Shown piece after piece: positions 18,988 to 26,089 of a DNA stretch of 26,089 nucleotides. This DNA is from Gracilaria caudata. Taxonomy: Eukaryota > Rhodophyta > Florideophyceae > Gracilariales > Gracilariaceae. The stretch covers positions 1 through 26,089 of the forward strand of contig JASCIV010000292.1 of assembly GCA_030374735.1 (NCBI GenBank), written 5' to 3'. A program made the position numbers and the translations under genes. The notes under the pieces are model-generated. The model ran no database searches. It was not told where the DNA came from and saw only the letters and a program-made list of their open reading frames with translations. How positions within the stretch are numbered: position 1 is the first letter of the stretch; each line of letters begins with the position of its first letter.

Positions 18988-19935
18988 ATGACACAAACAC
19001 TCCACCTACGAGCATTTTCCGTCATTCTTCTGTGCGTTCACATCTCTCAAGCTCAAAATTCTACCTTGCGATGCGATGCACCCCCGCCGGAGAACCAATC
19101 TCAGTCGCCGTCATTCTTGTGTGATATGGACATCACGGTCGTCCGCAATCCGAACTGCTCCGCAACCATCACAGAGCGATATCAATTCCCTTACACTACA
19201 GGGCGCGATGCGTTTCGGCTCATTCCTCTAATCGAGAGGCAGCAGGTAGCTCGAAACGTGGTCGCCGTGCGCGACAACCGAACCGTTTTCACTGCCAATC
19301 TTCTTCAATCTACATCCGGCAGAAATGAAGTGAGAGTGAACCTTCCTACACGAAAACAGAGTCAACCTGTTCTCTTCACGGTGCAATACGTTCTGGATGC
19401 GGCCGTGACACAATTTACTACTGTATGTGGTGAAGAAACCGTTGCGCCGTCGGACAACGAAACAGTGAATGTCATACGATGGCGCACAGGTTCGTGGGAA
19501 CAGACTTTCGACAGATTGAGAGTGTCCTTCACCACTGCCAACGGCAACGCATTGTTCAGCGTTTCGTCAGCGCCGAATGGTCAAGTGTTAACTTCATCTC
19601 GGGTGAACTCAACCAGCATCATGTGGGAAGATGTGTCTACGACGGGTACATCCATTGATGTGCTTGTTGCGGAGCGAGGTACAAGACTATGTCCGCAGGA
19701 GCTTCAATGTTTTCGTGAAAGTGGTTCTGAAAGTGGCTCTGGTGGCTCTGACAAAGGTTGGATCATATTAGTTGCCGTTGTGATGTCGATTAGCGTCTTG
19801 TACTGCTGTGGCACTTTACTGTGCGGATCAGGCTGTGGAGGCCTGGGCTATAGCGGAGGTGGAGGCGGTTTCGGGGGCGGTGGTGGAGGCGGAGGCGGAG
19901 GCGGAGGCGGAGGCGGAGGCGGAGGTGGCGGTTGA
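18988..19935 (+). CDS. DUF2207-like signal-peptide membrane protein with polyglycine tail
   Basis: An uninterrupted 315-aa frame. The ATG at 18988 opens the signal peptide (RAFSVILLCVHISQAQ). The ectodomain follows the DUF2207 plan: a first strand MDITVVRNPNCSATITERYQ (an x-ITE-x-Y/F element), then an F-R-x-IP turn (FRLIPLIE), then LFTVQYVLDAAVTQF and VIRWRTGSWEQTFDRLRVSF, where bacterial members have the Y-x-V-x-G-A, W-N and W-x-x-P elements. A membrane span follows at about residues 257-279 (GWIILVAVVMSISVLYCC), then a Cys/Gly linker and a tail of almost pure Gly to the stop. Bacterial DUF2207 proteins also have a TM and a Gly-rich C-terminus. Function is unknown; sequons (NST, NQS, NCS, NRT, NET) suggest a surface or lumenal site. 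Confidence 0.75.
   Translation: MTQTLHLRAFSVILLCVHISQAQNSTLRCDAPPPENQSQSPSFLCDMDITVVRNPNCSATITERYQFPYTTGRDAFRLIPLIERQQVARNVVAVRDNRTVFTANLLQSTSGRNEVRVNLPTRKQSQPVLFTVQYVLDAAVTQFTTVCGEETVAPSDNETVNVIRWRTGSWEQTFDRLRVSFTTANGNALFSVSSAPNGQVLTSSRVNSTSIMWEDVSTTGTSIDVLVAERGTRLCPQELQCFRESGSESGSGGSDKGWIILVAVVMSISVLYCCGTLLCGSGCGGLGYSGGGGGFGGGGGGGGGGGGGGGGGGGG
19856..19932. repeat. GGCGGA microsatellite encoding polyglycine
   Basis: An almost uninterrupted run of ggaggc hexamers inside the 3' end of the DUF2207-like gene. It encodes Gly only, so length changes in units of three are tolerated. Slippage-prone and likely variable between individuals. Confidence 0.9.
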
Positions 19936-20032
19936 GTGCGCGAGAACAGTACTGTAGTGCAACTGAGTGCAATTTTTGCATGTGAATTGCATTTGTTCTG
20001 GTGACATCTTCGTCGTCGCTTAGGTTGGGGTG

Positions 20033-20510
20033 CTAAGCGTAACCTCCGCGTATAACTTCACCAAGCGCAAGCTCCGAGTGCCCCAAACGTAAACCGCAGC
20101 TGCGGTGGGTGGGGGTGGGGGTGGGAACGGAACGAAGGATGCTTCCACGGGTGCGCTGCGGAATGGACCAATGCGCCGACGGCAACAAATTGTACACGCA
20201 GATGAACTTGAGGATCACCGACTCGTGGAATTCTGCGTCCAGCCACTGCGGCTTCTCCACTCCGTACGCATGAAACACGGTTCGTTCCGCGCTCCTCAAG
20301 GCGCCTTCAGCCCACCCCATACACGTCTCCCCGCGCCTCATTTACCAGGGAGATGTCCAACTCCTTCACCGGCTTCGTGTACACCTCAAACATATTCTCC
20401 CCATCCGCCCTGCCGACATCTCTTTCCGAATGCACACCCTCCAGATTCCAAACTTCCCCCACGCAGCCACTGGCATTCCAACGCTTCTCAACCTTCCGTC
20501 ACGATGTTCA
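20033..20510 (-). pseudogene. Frameshifted unassigned coding sequence
   Basis: Two minus-strand frames join with one shift near 20310. About 20505-20313 reads VWNLEGVHSERDVGRADGEN and then MFEVYTKPVKELDISLVNEA, followed by a TGA. About 20341-20033 reads AERTVFHAYGVEKPQWLDAE then SVILKFICVYNLLPSAHW. Composition is clearly protein-like in both, better than that of the overlapping plus-strand frame, which is Pro/His-rich. An intron at the switch is possible instead of a frameshift. No family is recognised. Confidence 0.35.
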
Positions 20511-20563
20511 ATCGGTACAAACAATCATGTCAAATTATAAATACCTAGATATACGCTCTGATG

Positions 20564-21355
20564 TCAGGGTAGCCAGCGCACGGGGCGTAATCGTTTTTGA
20601 TAAGTACGAGGAAGATTTTTTTCATGCTCTGCTCTCTGTGAAGCCAACTTGCGGCTCTGTGACGGAGAACTAGATGAAACCGACTCAATGACTGAAGTTT
20701 GACGGCCAATTTGTACCGTCGGTACCTTCTCATTTTCATCTGAGCAATCGAAATATTTTGCAGCTTTGAACCGGTGTGTTACAAAATCTCGATTATTCAG
20801 AAATACTCGTAAATGAGGCCTCGGGCGAGGGCCTCGGTGGATTGTCTGATGAACACTCAAATTTCCGAGTTCATTCCTAATATATGCACACGTGTATATT
20901 CTCGAGCACATATTTTCGTGCAAGCTCGACTTTATCAAGGGTAGTGCAAAGAGCGTATCTATATGCAATGGGTGCCCAGGTATCGAGCATATACTCTCCT
21001 CTCTGAAATACCAATGTTCACCTACATCCGTTTGAGTCTTTGAAATCTCTAGCCTATCGACAATCGCCTGCCTGCAATTCCTGTGCAGCAAAACGCCGTG
21101 ACGACTGGCTTTGCTTCTGGAAACAAGGCAGGGGGCACATACCGTCGCAATGATGTCCTAATCCTTCATCATTAGTGAATGCCAACGTCAGGTTTCCATA
21201 ACGAAAACTAAATGCTGTGCCATGGCGTGCGCTTGACTGTCGATGGAAACTATGATGGCGACTAACTGCCCGTTGGCGTTCAACGACGACGGTAGATCCG
21301 ATGCTACAACAAACGTGGTTGCCACAGGTAAACCTTGCTGCGAACTGTTGCACTT
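20564..21355 (-). pseudogene. Unassigned minus-strand coding-like exons
   Basis: One frame (about 21355-21210) reads LPVATTFVVASDLPSSLNAN then QLVAIIVSIDSQAHAMAQHL and stops with TGA. A second, longer one (about 21148-20564, 195 codons, no ATG) includes REESICSIPGHPLHIDTLFA, RIYTCAYIRNELGNLSVHQT and FKAAKYFDCSDENEKVP and ends in TGA at 20564-20566. A TAG directly precedes the second frame, consistent with either an intron acceptor or decay. It may be one gene together with the 20033-20510 frames. No recognised domain. Confidence 0.3.
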
Positions 21356-21569
21356 GAATATTTACCTTGCTACCGAAATCGTGTGACCTTTCTAATTTCT
21401 ACCGATGCTAGCTTTGCATCCTCCTTTCCCAATCCGTGAACCCTCAGTCGTTACAGCCTTCCAGTTTCCAACAGTTCTAAAGACACACCCTCCCCTTCTT
21501 CGAGTCAAAAGAAGTGCTCTTCAAAACTGTCTCGTCGAACTCACCGTCACCAATTCTCCAACAATCACG

Positions 21570-22235
21570 ATGAAGATAGTTTTCATCGCCGTCCTTGCTC
21601 TCTTTTTGCCCGCACCTTCCGTCACGCTCTCTGGCTCTTTGACCACCCAGCAACAGCAGCCACCTCTCTTCTCGAGCCCTGCTGGTGAGCCGTTGTTGGA
21701 CGAACTCTTCCCTTCCGACGAGCCCTTGGTTGAAGATGGGTTACTTTCGGTTCAATCACCGTTCCCAGCCCCGTTCGATTCAGCCTTTTCTGCTGACCAG
21801 CTGCTGTTCATCGACACTCCCAACTTCCAGATCATAACGTGTCTTTCCAGAGGATGTAACGTATTCGGAAGTCGCGGTTTTGAATGCACCAATTCTCAAA
21901 TCGACATCAGTCCCGACACCGAGTCAGCGGTTCTGCTCCTTTCCGAAATCGACGAGCTTGTTGGGTCGCGCATCACATACAGGGCAAGGCTGCCACTTGC
22001 AACCATCAACTCTGACGATCCCATATCGTCTGTTCCATGGGTATCAACGGAAGACGATGTGGAGCAGACAACATGTGTGGAAATTGAGACTCCGGATCTT
22101 TCAGGAACCATATTTGCTGCTTTGAACATGGGAATCGGAAATCCGTTTGGCACTTGTTGTCGTGCATGCTCGTTTTTAAATGGTGCTGCTACTCTGACGG
22201 TTCCTCCTCCTCTTTCGTGCTGTCGGTCATGCTGA
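21570..22235 (+). CDS. Small secreted Cys-containing protein, 221 aa
   Basis: The open frame extends upstream to 21405, but the ATG at 21570 was chosen because it begins a textbook signal peptide (MKIVFIAVLALFLPAPSVTL). The mature chain starts with a Gln/Pro/Ser linker, then an acidic stretch (LLDELFPSDEPLVEDG), then a probable beta-rich domain with Cys at ITCLSRGC, GFEC and TTCVEIE and several strand-like segments. It ends with a CC-x2-C motif twice (GTCCRAC, LSCCRSC). There is no membrane span. No family is recognised; a secreted or wall protein is likely. The C-terminal 30 residues differ in character, so a missed intron near 22150 is possible. Confidence 0.65.
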   Translation: MKIVFIAVLALFLPAPSVTLSGSLTTQQQQPPLFSSPAGEPLLDELFPSDEPLVEDGLLSVQSPFPAPFDSAFSADQLLFIDTPNFQIITCLSRGCNVFGSRGFECTNSQIDISPDTESAVLLLSEIDELVGSRITYRARLPLATINSDDPISSVPWVSTEDDVEQTTCVEIETPDLSGTIFAALNMGIGNPFGTCCRACSFLNGAATLTVPPPLSCCRSC

Positions 22236-22857
22236 ACACGGAAACATGGGCAATTGGTCATGTACTTGGGTTTCGTTCTCATGGAACATTCGCACACGAC
22301 AATTCAGGCAGCAACATTGCTCCAAAAATGCACATGTTTCTTAATAGTCCAAGTGCGTTCTGTAAATCAAACAGAGAAGTTACTTGGTTGTGTTCTAAGC
22401 CAACGTAGTCATCAACGTGTTTTTGGTGGTTTGTCAACCAGTTGACAAGACATTTGGATGAGTGGGCTTTTTCTGACATGACTTGACGAGATACGGATTT
22501 GGTCAGATGGAATCAGAGGAACGCAAGGTCAACTCTGCAGTAAGGGTTTCGTAAGTATGAACCCACATTATGAATTCTGCATAAAACTTCTAGCATCGAA
22601 CAAGGTTAAAGCACCACTTGCTTAACTCCTTATCTGTAGCATAACAGCTGTAGTGCGCGTCTCCTCACTGGTAGCTCTACGCGGGATAGATTTATTGTAG
22701 ATAATAAAACTTTAGAGCAGGTGTAACAGTACGCGAGGAACAGGAGGGCGTACTGCACTACGACTGTGAGTACATTCGGAGACGAAGGTCTGGCCGGATC
22801 TGTACTGCTTGTTGCAGACAGATAGCGGCGCTTAAGTTTTATTTCATAAACTAAAAC
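22236..22857. other. Intergenic stretch with a small minus-strand ORF and palindrome
   Basis: Contains an 18-nt palindrome ttgtcaac-ca-gttgacaa (22431-22448). A 66-codon minus-strand ORF with ATG (22479-22279) has a helical stretch DLQNALGLLRNMCIFGAMLL. It could be a fragment of a mobile-element gene, but there is no diagnostic motif. Nothing else is supported. Confidence 0.3.
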
Positions 22858-22971
22858 GATCCTGCGTGGAACTCTTAAGGGAGAAGTATGATCCCGCGTG
22901 GAGCTCCCACGCAGCAACTCGAGAGATCCGAAGTGGAGCATCAACGCATATGCGTGATCCTGCGTGGAGCT
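22858..22971. repeat. Cluster of gatcctgcgtggagct repeats
   Basis: A 16-bp motif occurs at 22858-22873 (gatcctgcgtggaact), 22890-22905 (gatcccgcgtggagct) and 22956-22971 (gatcctgcgtggagct), plus a diverged copy at 22925-22939. The second copy also folds back on the following ctcccacgc. Spacing is irregular. It precedes a 37-codon ORF starting at ATG 23077. Confidence 0.7.
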
Positions 22972-23190
22972 TTTACTGTAGTACACTCGAGATCCTGTAG
23001 TCGTGTTAGTGAGTGCGGATCTCTTGCCAGATACACACTCTTGTCAAGCTGCTTCAGCGAGAACAAAGGAGCAGTGATGGCTGATGGAAATGTGAAAAGC
23101 ATCAAGCGTGTTCAGAAGAATGATACTGTTGAGACTACAAGAAAAGCACGAGCAGAGCCGATGGTAGAAAGCCCAACAGCAGACGTGTGA

Positions 23191-23829
23191 ACAAACTAAC
23201 TTGGGATTTACTCAAGGTTACGGGAAACGCAAGTGCACACGGACAGAGCAAATGATGTCTTTTTCTTCTGTTCTTTGCGTTTGCGTTACACGAAGGGCAT
23301 TGTTTTCAGTGCCAAATGGCGGTTGTATGAAGCGGGTGGCCGAAAATGAGTGCTGAATATCGAACGAGACGGAAAACTCGCACAGTCGAAACTGAAGGGG
23401 GTGATGGCATTCAGCGACAGCGTAGTAGCTCGTCATGAGTGCTTGGATAGGCGTGATGCGAGTTCATCGCACTTTTGTGGACGTGTTCGTGAGCACAACA
23501 GACCACAACAGGGTTGGAGTAGCGTGCGAATGGTTCGCGAGATCTATAAGGAATGGCAAGCGGCAGACCCCAACGATGCTCCCAAAGCGGTGTGCACACG
23601 GTGGCAGTGGGTTAGCAGCTCGGGTGCGACATTGCAAATGGGCCTGTGGTGGAAGCAGGAACTTCGCCAAATGGTTGTGACCAAGACAAAACGAGTAGCG
23701 ATCGATACAGTGCGTAGACAAGGGTGCGGACTGCAACAAAGCAAAACGAACACAACTCGCGAGTAACTTATTCTGAGCGTCAGGCAAGCGCAGGTGGTGG
23801 ACTTCACGAGCAGCTGCTCGCGAGTCAAC
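23191..23829 (+). other. Unassigned region with one open plus-strand frame
   Basis: A 138-codon frame without ATG (23350-23766) includes MVREIYKEWQAADPNDAPKA and a Trp-rich patch (RWQWVSSSGATLQMGLWWKQ) and ends in TAA. It is plausible as an exon or relic but has no recognised motif. Competing frames on both strands overlap it, so I list the region rather than a gene. Confidence 0.25.
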
Positions 23830-24565
23830 ATGGCCATGGAAACGGCGGAGACGCAAGTCGCGTTACTGTTGCCGTCCGACGCAACGCCGCTCATCACCAC
23901 GCTCCTCGACACGACGAAAGGCGCGCTGGCGGCGCTGGTACACTTGGACCAGCACGTGGTGGCCACACGGACGGTCTGCCGAGCTTCAGCGACGAGCTTT
24001 CACCGCGGTGCAACTCTGTCATGCCACAAAAGCGCTGCTCGCGCTGCGGGCAATACATCCCGTGGTGGCGACGGAGTTGGCGCAGAAAGCTGGTGACGTT
24101 TGCAGTGATGAGGATGGCGGCGCTTTATGCGATGGCCGGCGGGTTGCTTTGCGCCGCTGCTCGCTGGCACTAGCGGTGTTTGCAGCGGCGGTGACTTCAG
24201 GCTTGTGCGACGGGGGGATGCAGTGGAGACTCACGCTGAAGCACGAAGTGCTAGGCGCGGCGCGGGGGAGCCTGGGGGATGCAGCGCATGCTTCATGGCG
24301 CGGCTGACCGCAACGGCTCGAACTGTCCGGGAGCACGTTCTGCATCACGGCAGCGTGCGTGGACGTGCTGACAATCCGCATGGGCGACGGACTGCTCCGT
24401 GCGCGCGGGAGTGCCACAGCCGACAGAGCGGAGCGGCCGCGGTGCGCGCAGGCGTTCGGCGCGAGCAACTTCCACGCGGGCGACTGCTTCGCGGCGTCCG
24501 AGTTGCCCTTCGTGACGGTGCGCACACGCGCGGCCCGTGGGACAGAGAGCCCGTGCCATGCGTGA
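23830..24565 (+). pseudogene. GC-rich degenerate membrane-protein-like sequence
   Basis: Protein-like blocks occur in successive plus-strand frames. METAETQVALLLPSDATPLI comes from the ATG at 23836. Next is a frame reading KALLALRAIHPVVATELAQK followed by a hydrophobic RRCSLALAVFAAAVTSGL. Then comes a third frame reading GSTFCITAACVDVLTIRMGD and ending SPCHA before TGA (24563-24565). The order soluble part, membrane span, Cys-containing ectodomain recalls the gene at 13971, but similarity is too weak to assert. GC content is much higher than in the flanks. The opposite strand has a 302-codon open frame through the same DNA, so the strand is not certain. Confidence 0.3.
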
Positions 24566-24639
24566 GCGCTGCGCTCGCACGCAACGACGCGCGCGCTATG
24601 ACACTCCTGTCGTGTCAACGTGTCCTGCTGGCGCCAGTT

Positions 24640-25230
24640 GCGCACGTGGAACACATTTTTTTTTAACTTTTGCAAAATATAATTTCGGTGCAGTGAGCTA
24701 GTGCCGCCAGCTCCCTTCGCCACCGATCCCAAAATGCCCCCCATGCAGAAGCCCTCATCGCAAGTGTCCCCTGCAAGTGTCCCCATCGCAGCCTCCGTAA
24801 GTGGCCGCACCCGACACGCGTCGCGCCCACCAATGCACCTCAGTCGATGGCATACAACGGTACTTACACACAAGTACCCCGCCTCCCTCAGCAGGTTGAC
24901 CGATGAAGTCTGTCGTTGGACAATCAAAACTTGTAGTCATCAAATGCTGCTGTCCCATTCTATCCCCTTGCAGTATATTGTCCGAATATGGACGCCATCC
25001 AACTGATATGAAATCTGCAAGGGTCACTGGAAAGCTATTGTGACCTGTACGTGATCGAACCTCTCTAAGCAAACTTTGCCAAAGATTCTCTACCTACGTC
25101 AAGTTGCATTTTTCCATCACAACATCCTCGTTTTGTTTACGAACTAAATTCTAGATAAGCGCTATGCTGCTTACCTTCAATCTCAAGTAGAATGTTTGCT
25201 AGATTTAGAGAAGAAACTTGTTTCCATTAC
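24640..25230 (-). CDS. Probable spliced minus-strand gene fragment, family unknown
   Basis: Three coding-like blocks are linked by good splice sites. An exon reading VSSLNLANILLEIE ends at a donor GTAAGC (intron 25174-25090, 85 nt). The next exon, 25089-24868, reads ENLWQSLLREVRSRTGHNSF, VTLADFISVGWRPYSDN and MTTSFDCPTTDFIGQPAEGG. It ends at a consensus donor GTAAGT (intron 24867-24771, 97 nt, acceptor ttgcag). The frame resumes as DTCDEGFCMGGILGSVAKGA. All junctions keep the frame. After about 24640 the frame stays open but becomes low-complexity, so the true 3' end is unclear. No domain is assigned. Confidence 0.4.
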
Positions 25231-25776
25231 GTAATTCTTCTTATCGGAGTCGTGACGCAGTCTAGGTGTACATCAAGTGGCTAATGACAGGTATGTACCC
25301 TGCCAAGCAACATCACGGTCAGCAGCCCTTCGAGTTTCAAAAATCCCAACTACTAGCAGCTAATCTTCCTAACATCGACTCTCACGGAGCATGATTTTCT
25401 CCGTCATGGCCATCGGAAGTCCATAATTTTCATTTCTACTTCTACAAGTAAGAAGAGCCGTAAGAAGGTGTTTGTTCCAACAACTTTATCAATGAAACAG
25501 TTGATAAAGGTTTCCCTTGTAATATCACTGTGTATTTTTGCAGGAGTGCTAACTCATAGTACTTACAGTCGTGGATATGAAGGATAGAAAAGCAATCACA
25601 AAAACACTGTAGAAAGTTTACTGAGCAAGATTTTCTGTAGGAAATTGCTGCTAACGACATACTGTAAATGATGATGCAGGCTCGCGCTTCGGAATAGGTT
25701 ATCGCACTTGATGCAGGCCTGCATAACATTTTGTTCCAGCCGCTTACTACGTTCGGCAGTCATCTAAGATTCTCAT
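25231..25776. other. Region 3' of catalase, possible minus-strand exons
   Basis: A 95-codon minus frame (25729-25442, no ATG) and a shorter block reading GIFETRRAADRDVAWQGTYL (about 25350-25290) may be further exons of the spliced gene to the left. Neither has a recognised motif. The catalase 3'-UTR and terminator must also lie in the right part of this interval. Confidence 0.25.
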
Positions 25777-26088
25777 CTAAGATTCAAGATCGAAAGCAAT
25801 CTTCTTCACCGCGTCCATATCACAGTATACCTTGGCCGCAATGCGACGGCCATATTCTTCATCGGCCTTGTAGAAGTGCGCACACATCATATTCCTCACA
25901 TTTTCTGCCCTGACTTGAACCAGATCTGCAGCAAGGTTGTCCACCAGATTCTTTCTATCCTTTCTGGAAAAGCTGCGATATGTCTCACCTGCCTGCTTGA
26001 AGTTAAGAGTCTTCTTAATTCCTGCTTGTTGGTAACTGCCACAAACCTCCATGCTTGAGTACTTGTAAGCCGAGTCCTCGTGATAAGA
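25777..26088 (-). CDS. CAT: Catalase, C-terminal part (continues beyond window)
   Basis: Catalase is the heme enzyme that breaks hydrogen peroxide into water and oxygen. The visible 103 codons are in one frame from the window edge to TAA at 25777-25779. The segment LNFKQAGETYRSFSRKDRKN, LVDNLAADL, then AHFYKADEEYGRRIA matches the helical C-terminal region of monofunctional catalases: an F-x-Q-(A/P)-G-x-x-YR element, a K/R-x-x-L-x-x-N-(I/L)-A helix, and the H-F-x-K-A-D-x-x-YG-x-R-(V/I)-A ending. The heme-binding Tyr and the catalytic His lie upstream, outside the window. The chain ends about 20 residues after that motif, normal for small-subunit catalases, so there is no extra C-terminal flavodoxin-like domain. 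No intron is visible in this part. Confidence 0.85.
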   Translation of the reverse strand, partial: SYHEDSAYKYSSMEVCGSYQQAGIKKTLNFKQAGETYRSFSRKDRKNLVDNLAADLVQVRAENVRNMMCAHFYKADEEYGRRIAAKVYCDMDAVKKIAFDLES

Positions 26089-26089
26089 G

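Noticed and set aside
20105..20548. A 147-codon plus-strand ORF
   Set aside because: It is Pro/His/Ser-rich in a way typical of antisense reading. The opposite strand has better composition over the same interval.
23077..23190. A 37-codon ORF starting MADGN as a copia gag start
   Set aside because: Too short, no capsid motif follows, and no convincing LTR or primer-binding site was found upstream.
24019..24927. A 302-codon continuous minus-strand open frame
   Set aside because: Only its first part (before about 24640) has good composition and splice context. The rest is Ser/Ala/Arg/Pro-rich, lies in GC-rich DNA, and overlaps more protein-like plus-strand blocks, so I did not call it as one gene.
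1..26089. CRISPR array, restriction-modification or other prokaryotic defence system
   Set aside because: The only tandem array has ~180-bp diverged units without spacers, and no cas, nuclease or methyltransferase motifs were seen. The DNA is eukaryotic.

Overview
This window looks like nuclear DNA of an intron-poor, transposon-rich eukaryote. It holds spliceosomal-type introns with GT-AG ends, signal-peptide and single-pass membrane proteins, a eukaryotic-type glutamate-cysteine ligase relic, Ty3/gypsy-like retroelement debris and a tRNA-like sequence with internal A and B boxes. Most recognisable genes are uninterrupted or have one or two short introns (about 50-125 nt). A red alga is a reasonable guess, but no single feature proves the lineage. 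There are no operons and no bacterial-style gene packing.

Region by region. 1-5000 is retroelement wreckage: a minus-strand gag relic (1229-3203) carrying nonsense codons, a frameshift and a striking snap-back inverted duplication; an array of diverged ~180-bp repeats (about 185-1228) downstream of it; a resumed minus-strand open frame at the window edge (1-184); and a plus-strand Ty3/gypsy integrase tail (about 4641-4985). 5087-5433 is a small decayed minus-strand frame. 6086-7445 is a probable three-exon gene for a Ser/Pro-rich protein, followed by an intact 384-aa secreted cysteine-rich protein (7815-8969) built from GCC2/GCC3-type (ephrin-receptor-like) repeats. 9094-9596 holds a degenerate zinc-finger-like frame.

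About 9840-11640 on the minus strand is a heavily mutated pseudogene of the glutathione-biosynthesis enzyme glutamate-cysteine ligase. It is recognisable from many conserved blocks spread over all three frames. 13971-15422 encodes an intact 483-aa membrane protein of unknown family. 17656-18383 is an intron-containing multi-span membrane protein whose frame has either a 51-nt mini-intron or a nonsense TGA. 18637-18719 is the tRNA-like element. 18988-19935 encodes a signal-peptide/one-TM protein resembling DUF2207, with a polyglycine tail. 20033-21355 has several unassigned minus-strand coding-like frames. 21570-22235 encodes a small secreted protein. 23830-24570 is GC-rich, degenerate coding-like sequence. 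24600-25230 (minus) has coding-like exons with good splice sites, and the right edge holds the C-terminal end of a catalase (25777-26088, minus), which continues outside the window.

The genes do not form an obvious pathway. Catalase and the dead glutamate-cysteine ligase copy both belong to oxidative-stress chemistry, but they lie 14 kb apart and nothing shows that they are linked. I found no discrete new multi-gene system. The best leads are the ligase pseudogene, the inverted duplication in gag, the DUF2207-like eukaryotic protein, the short-intron/TGA membrane gene and the odd tRNA-like element.
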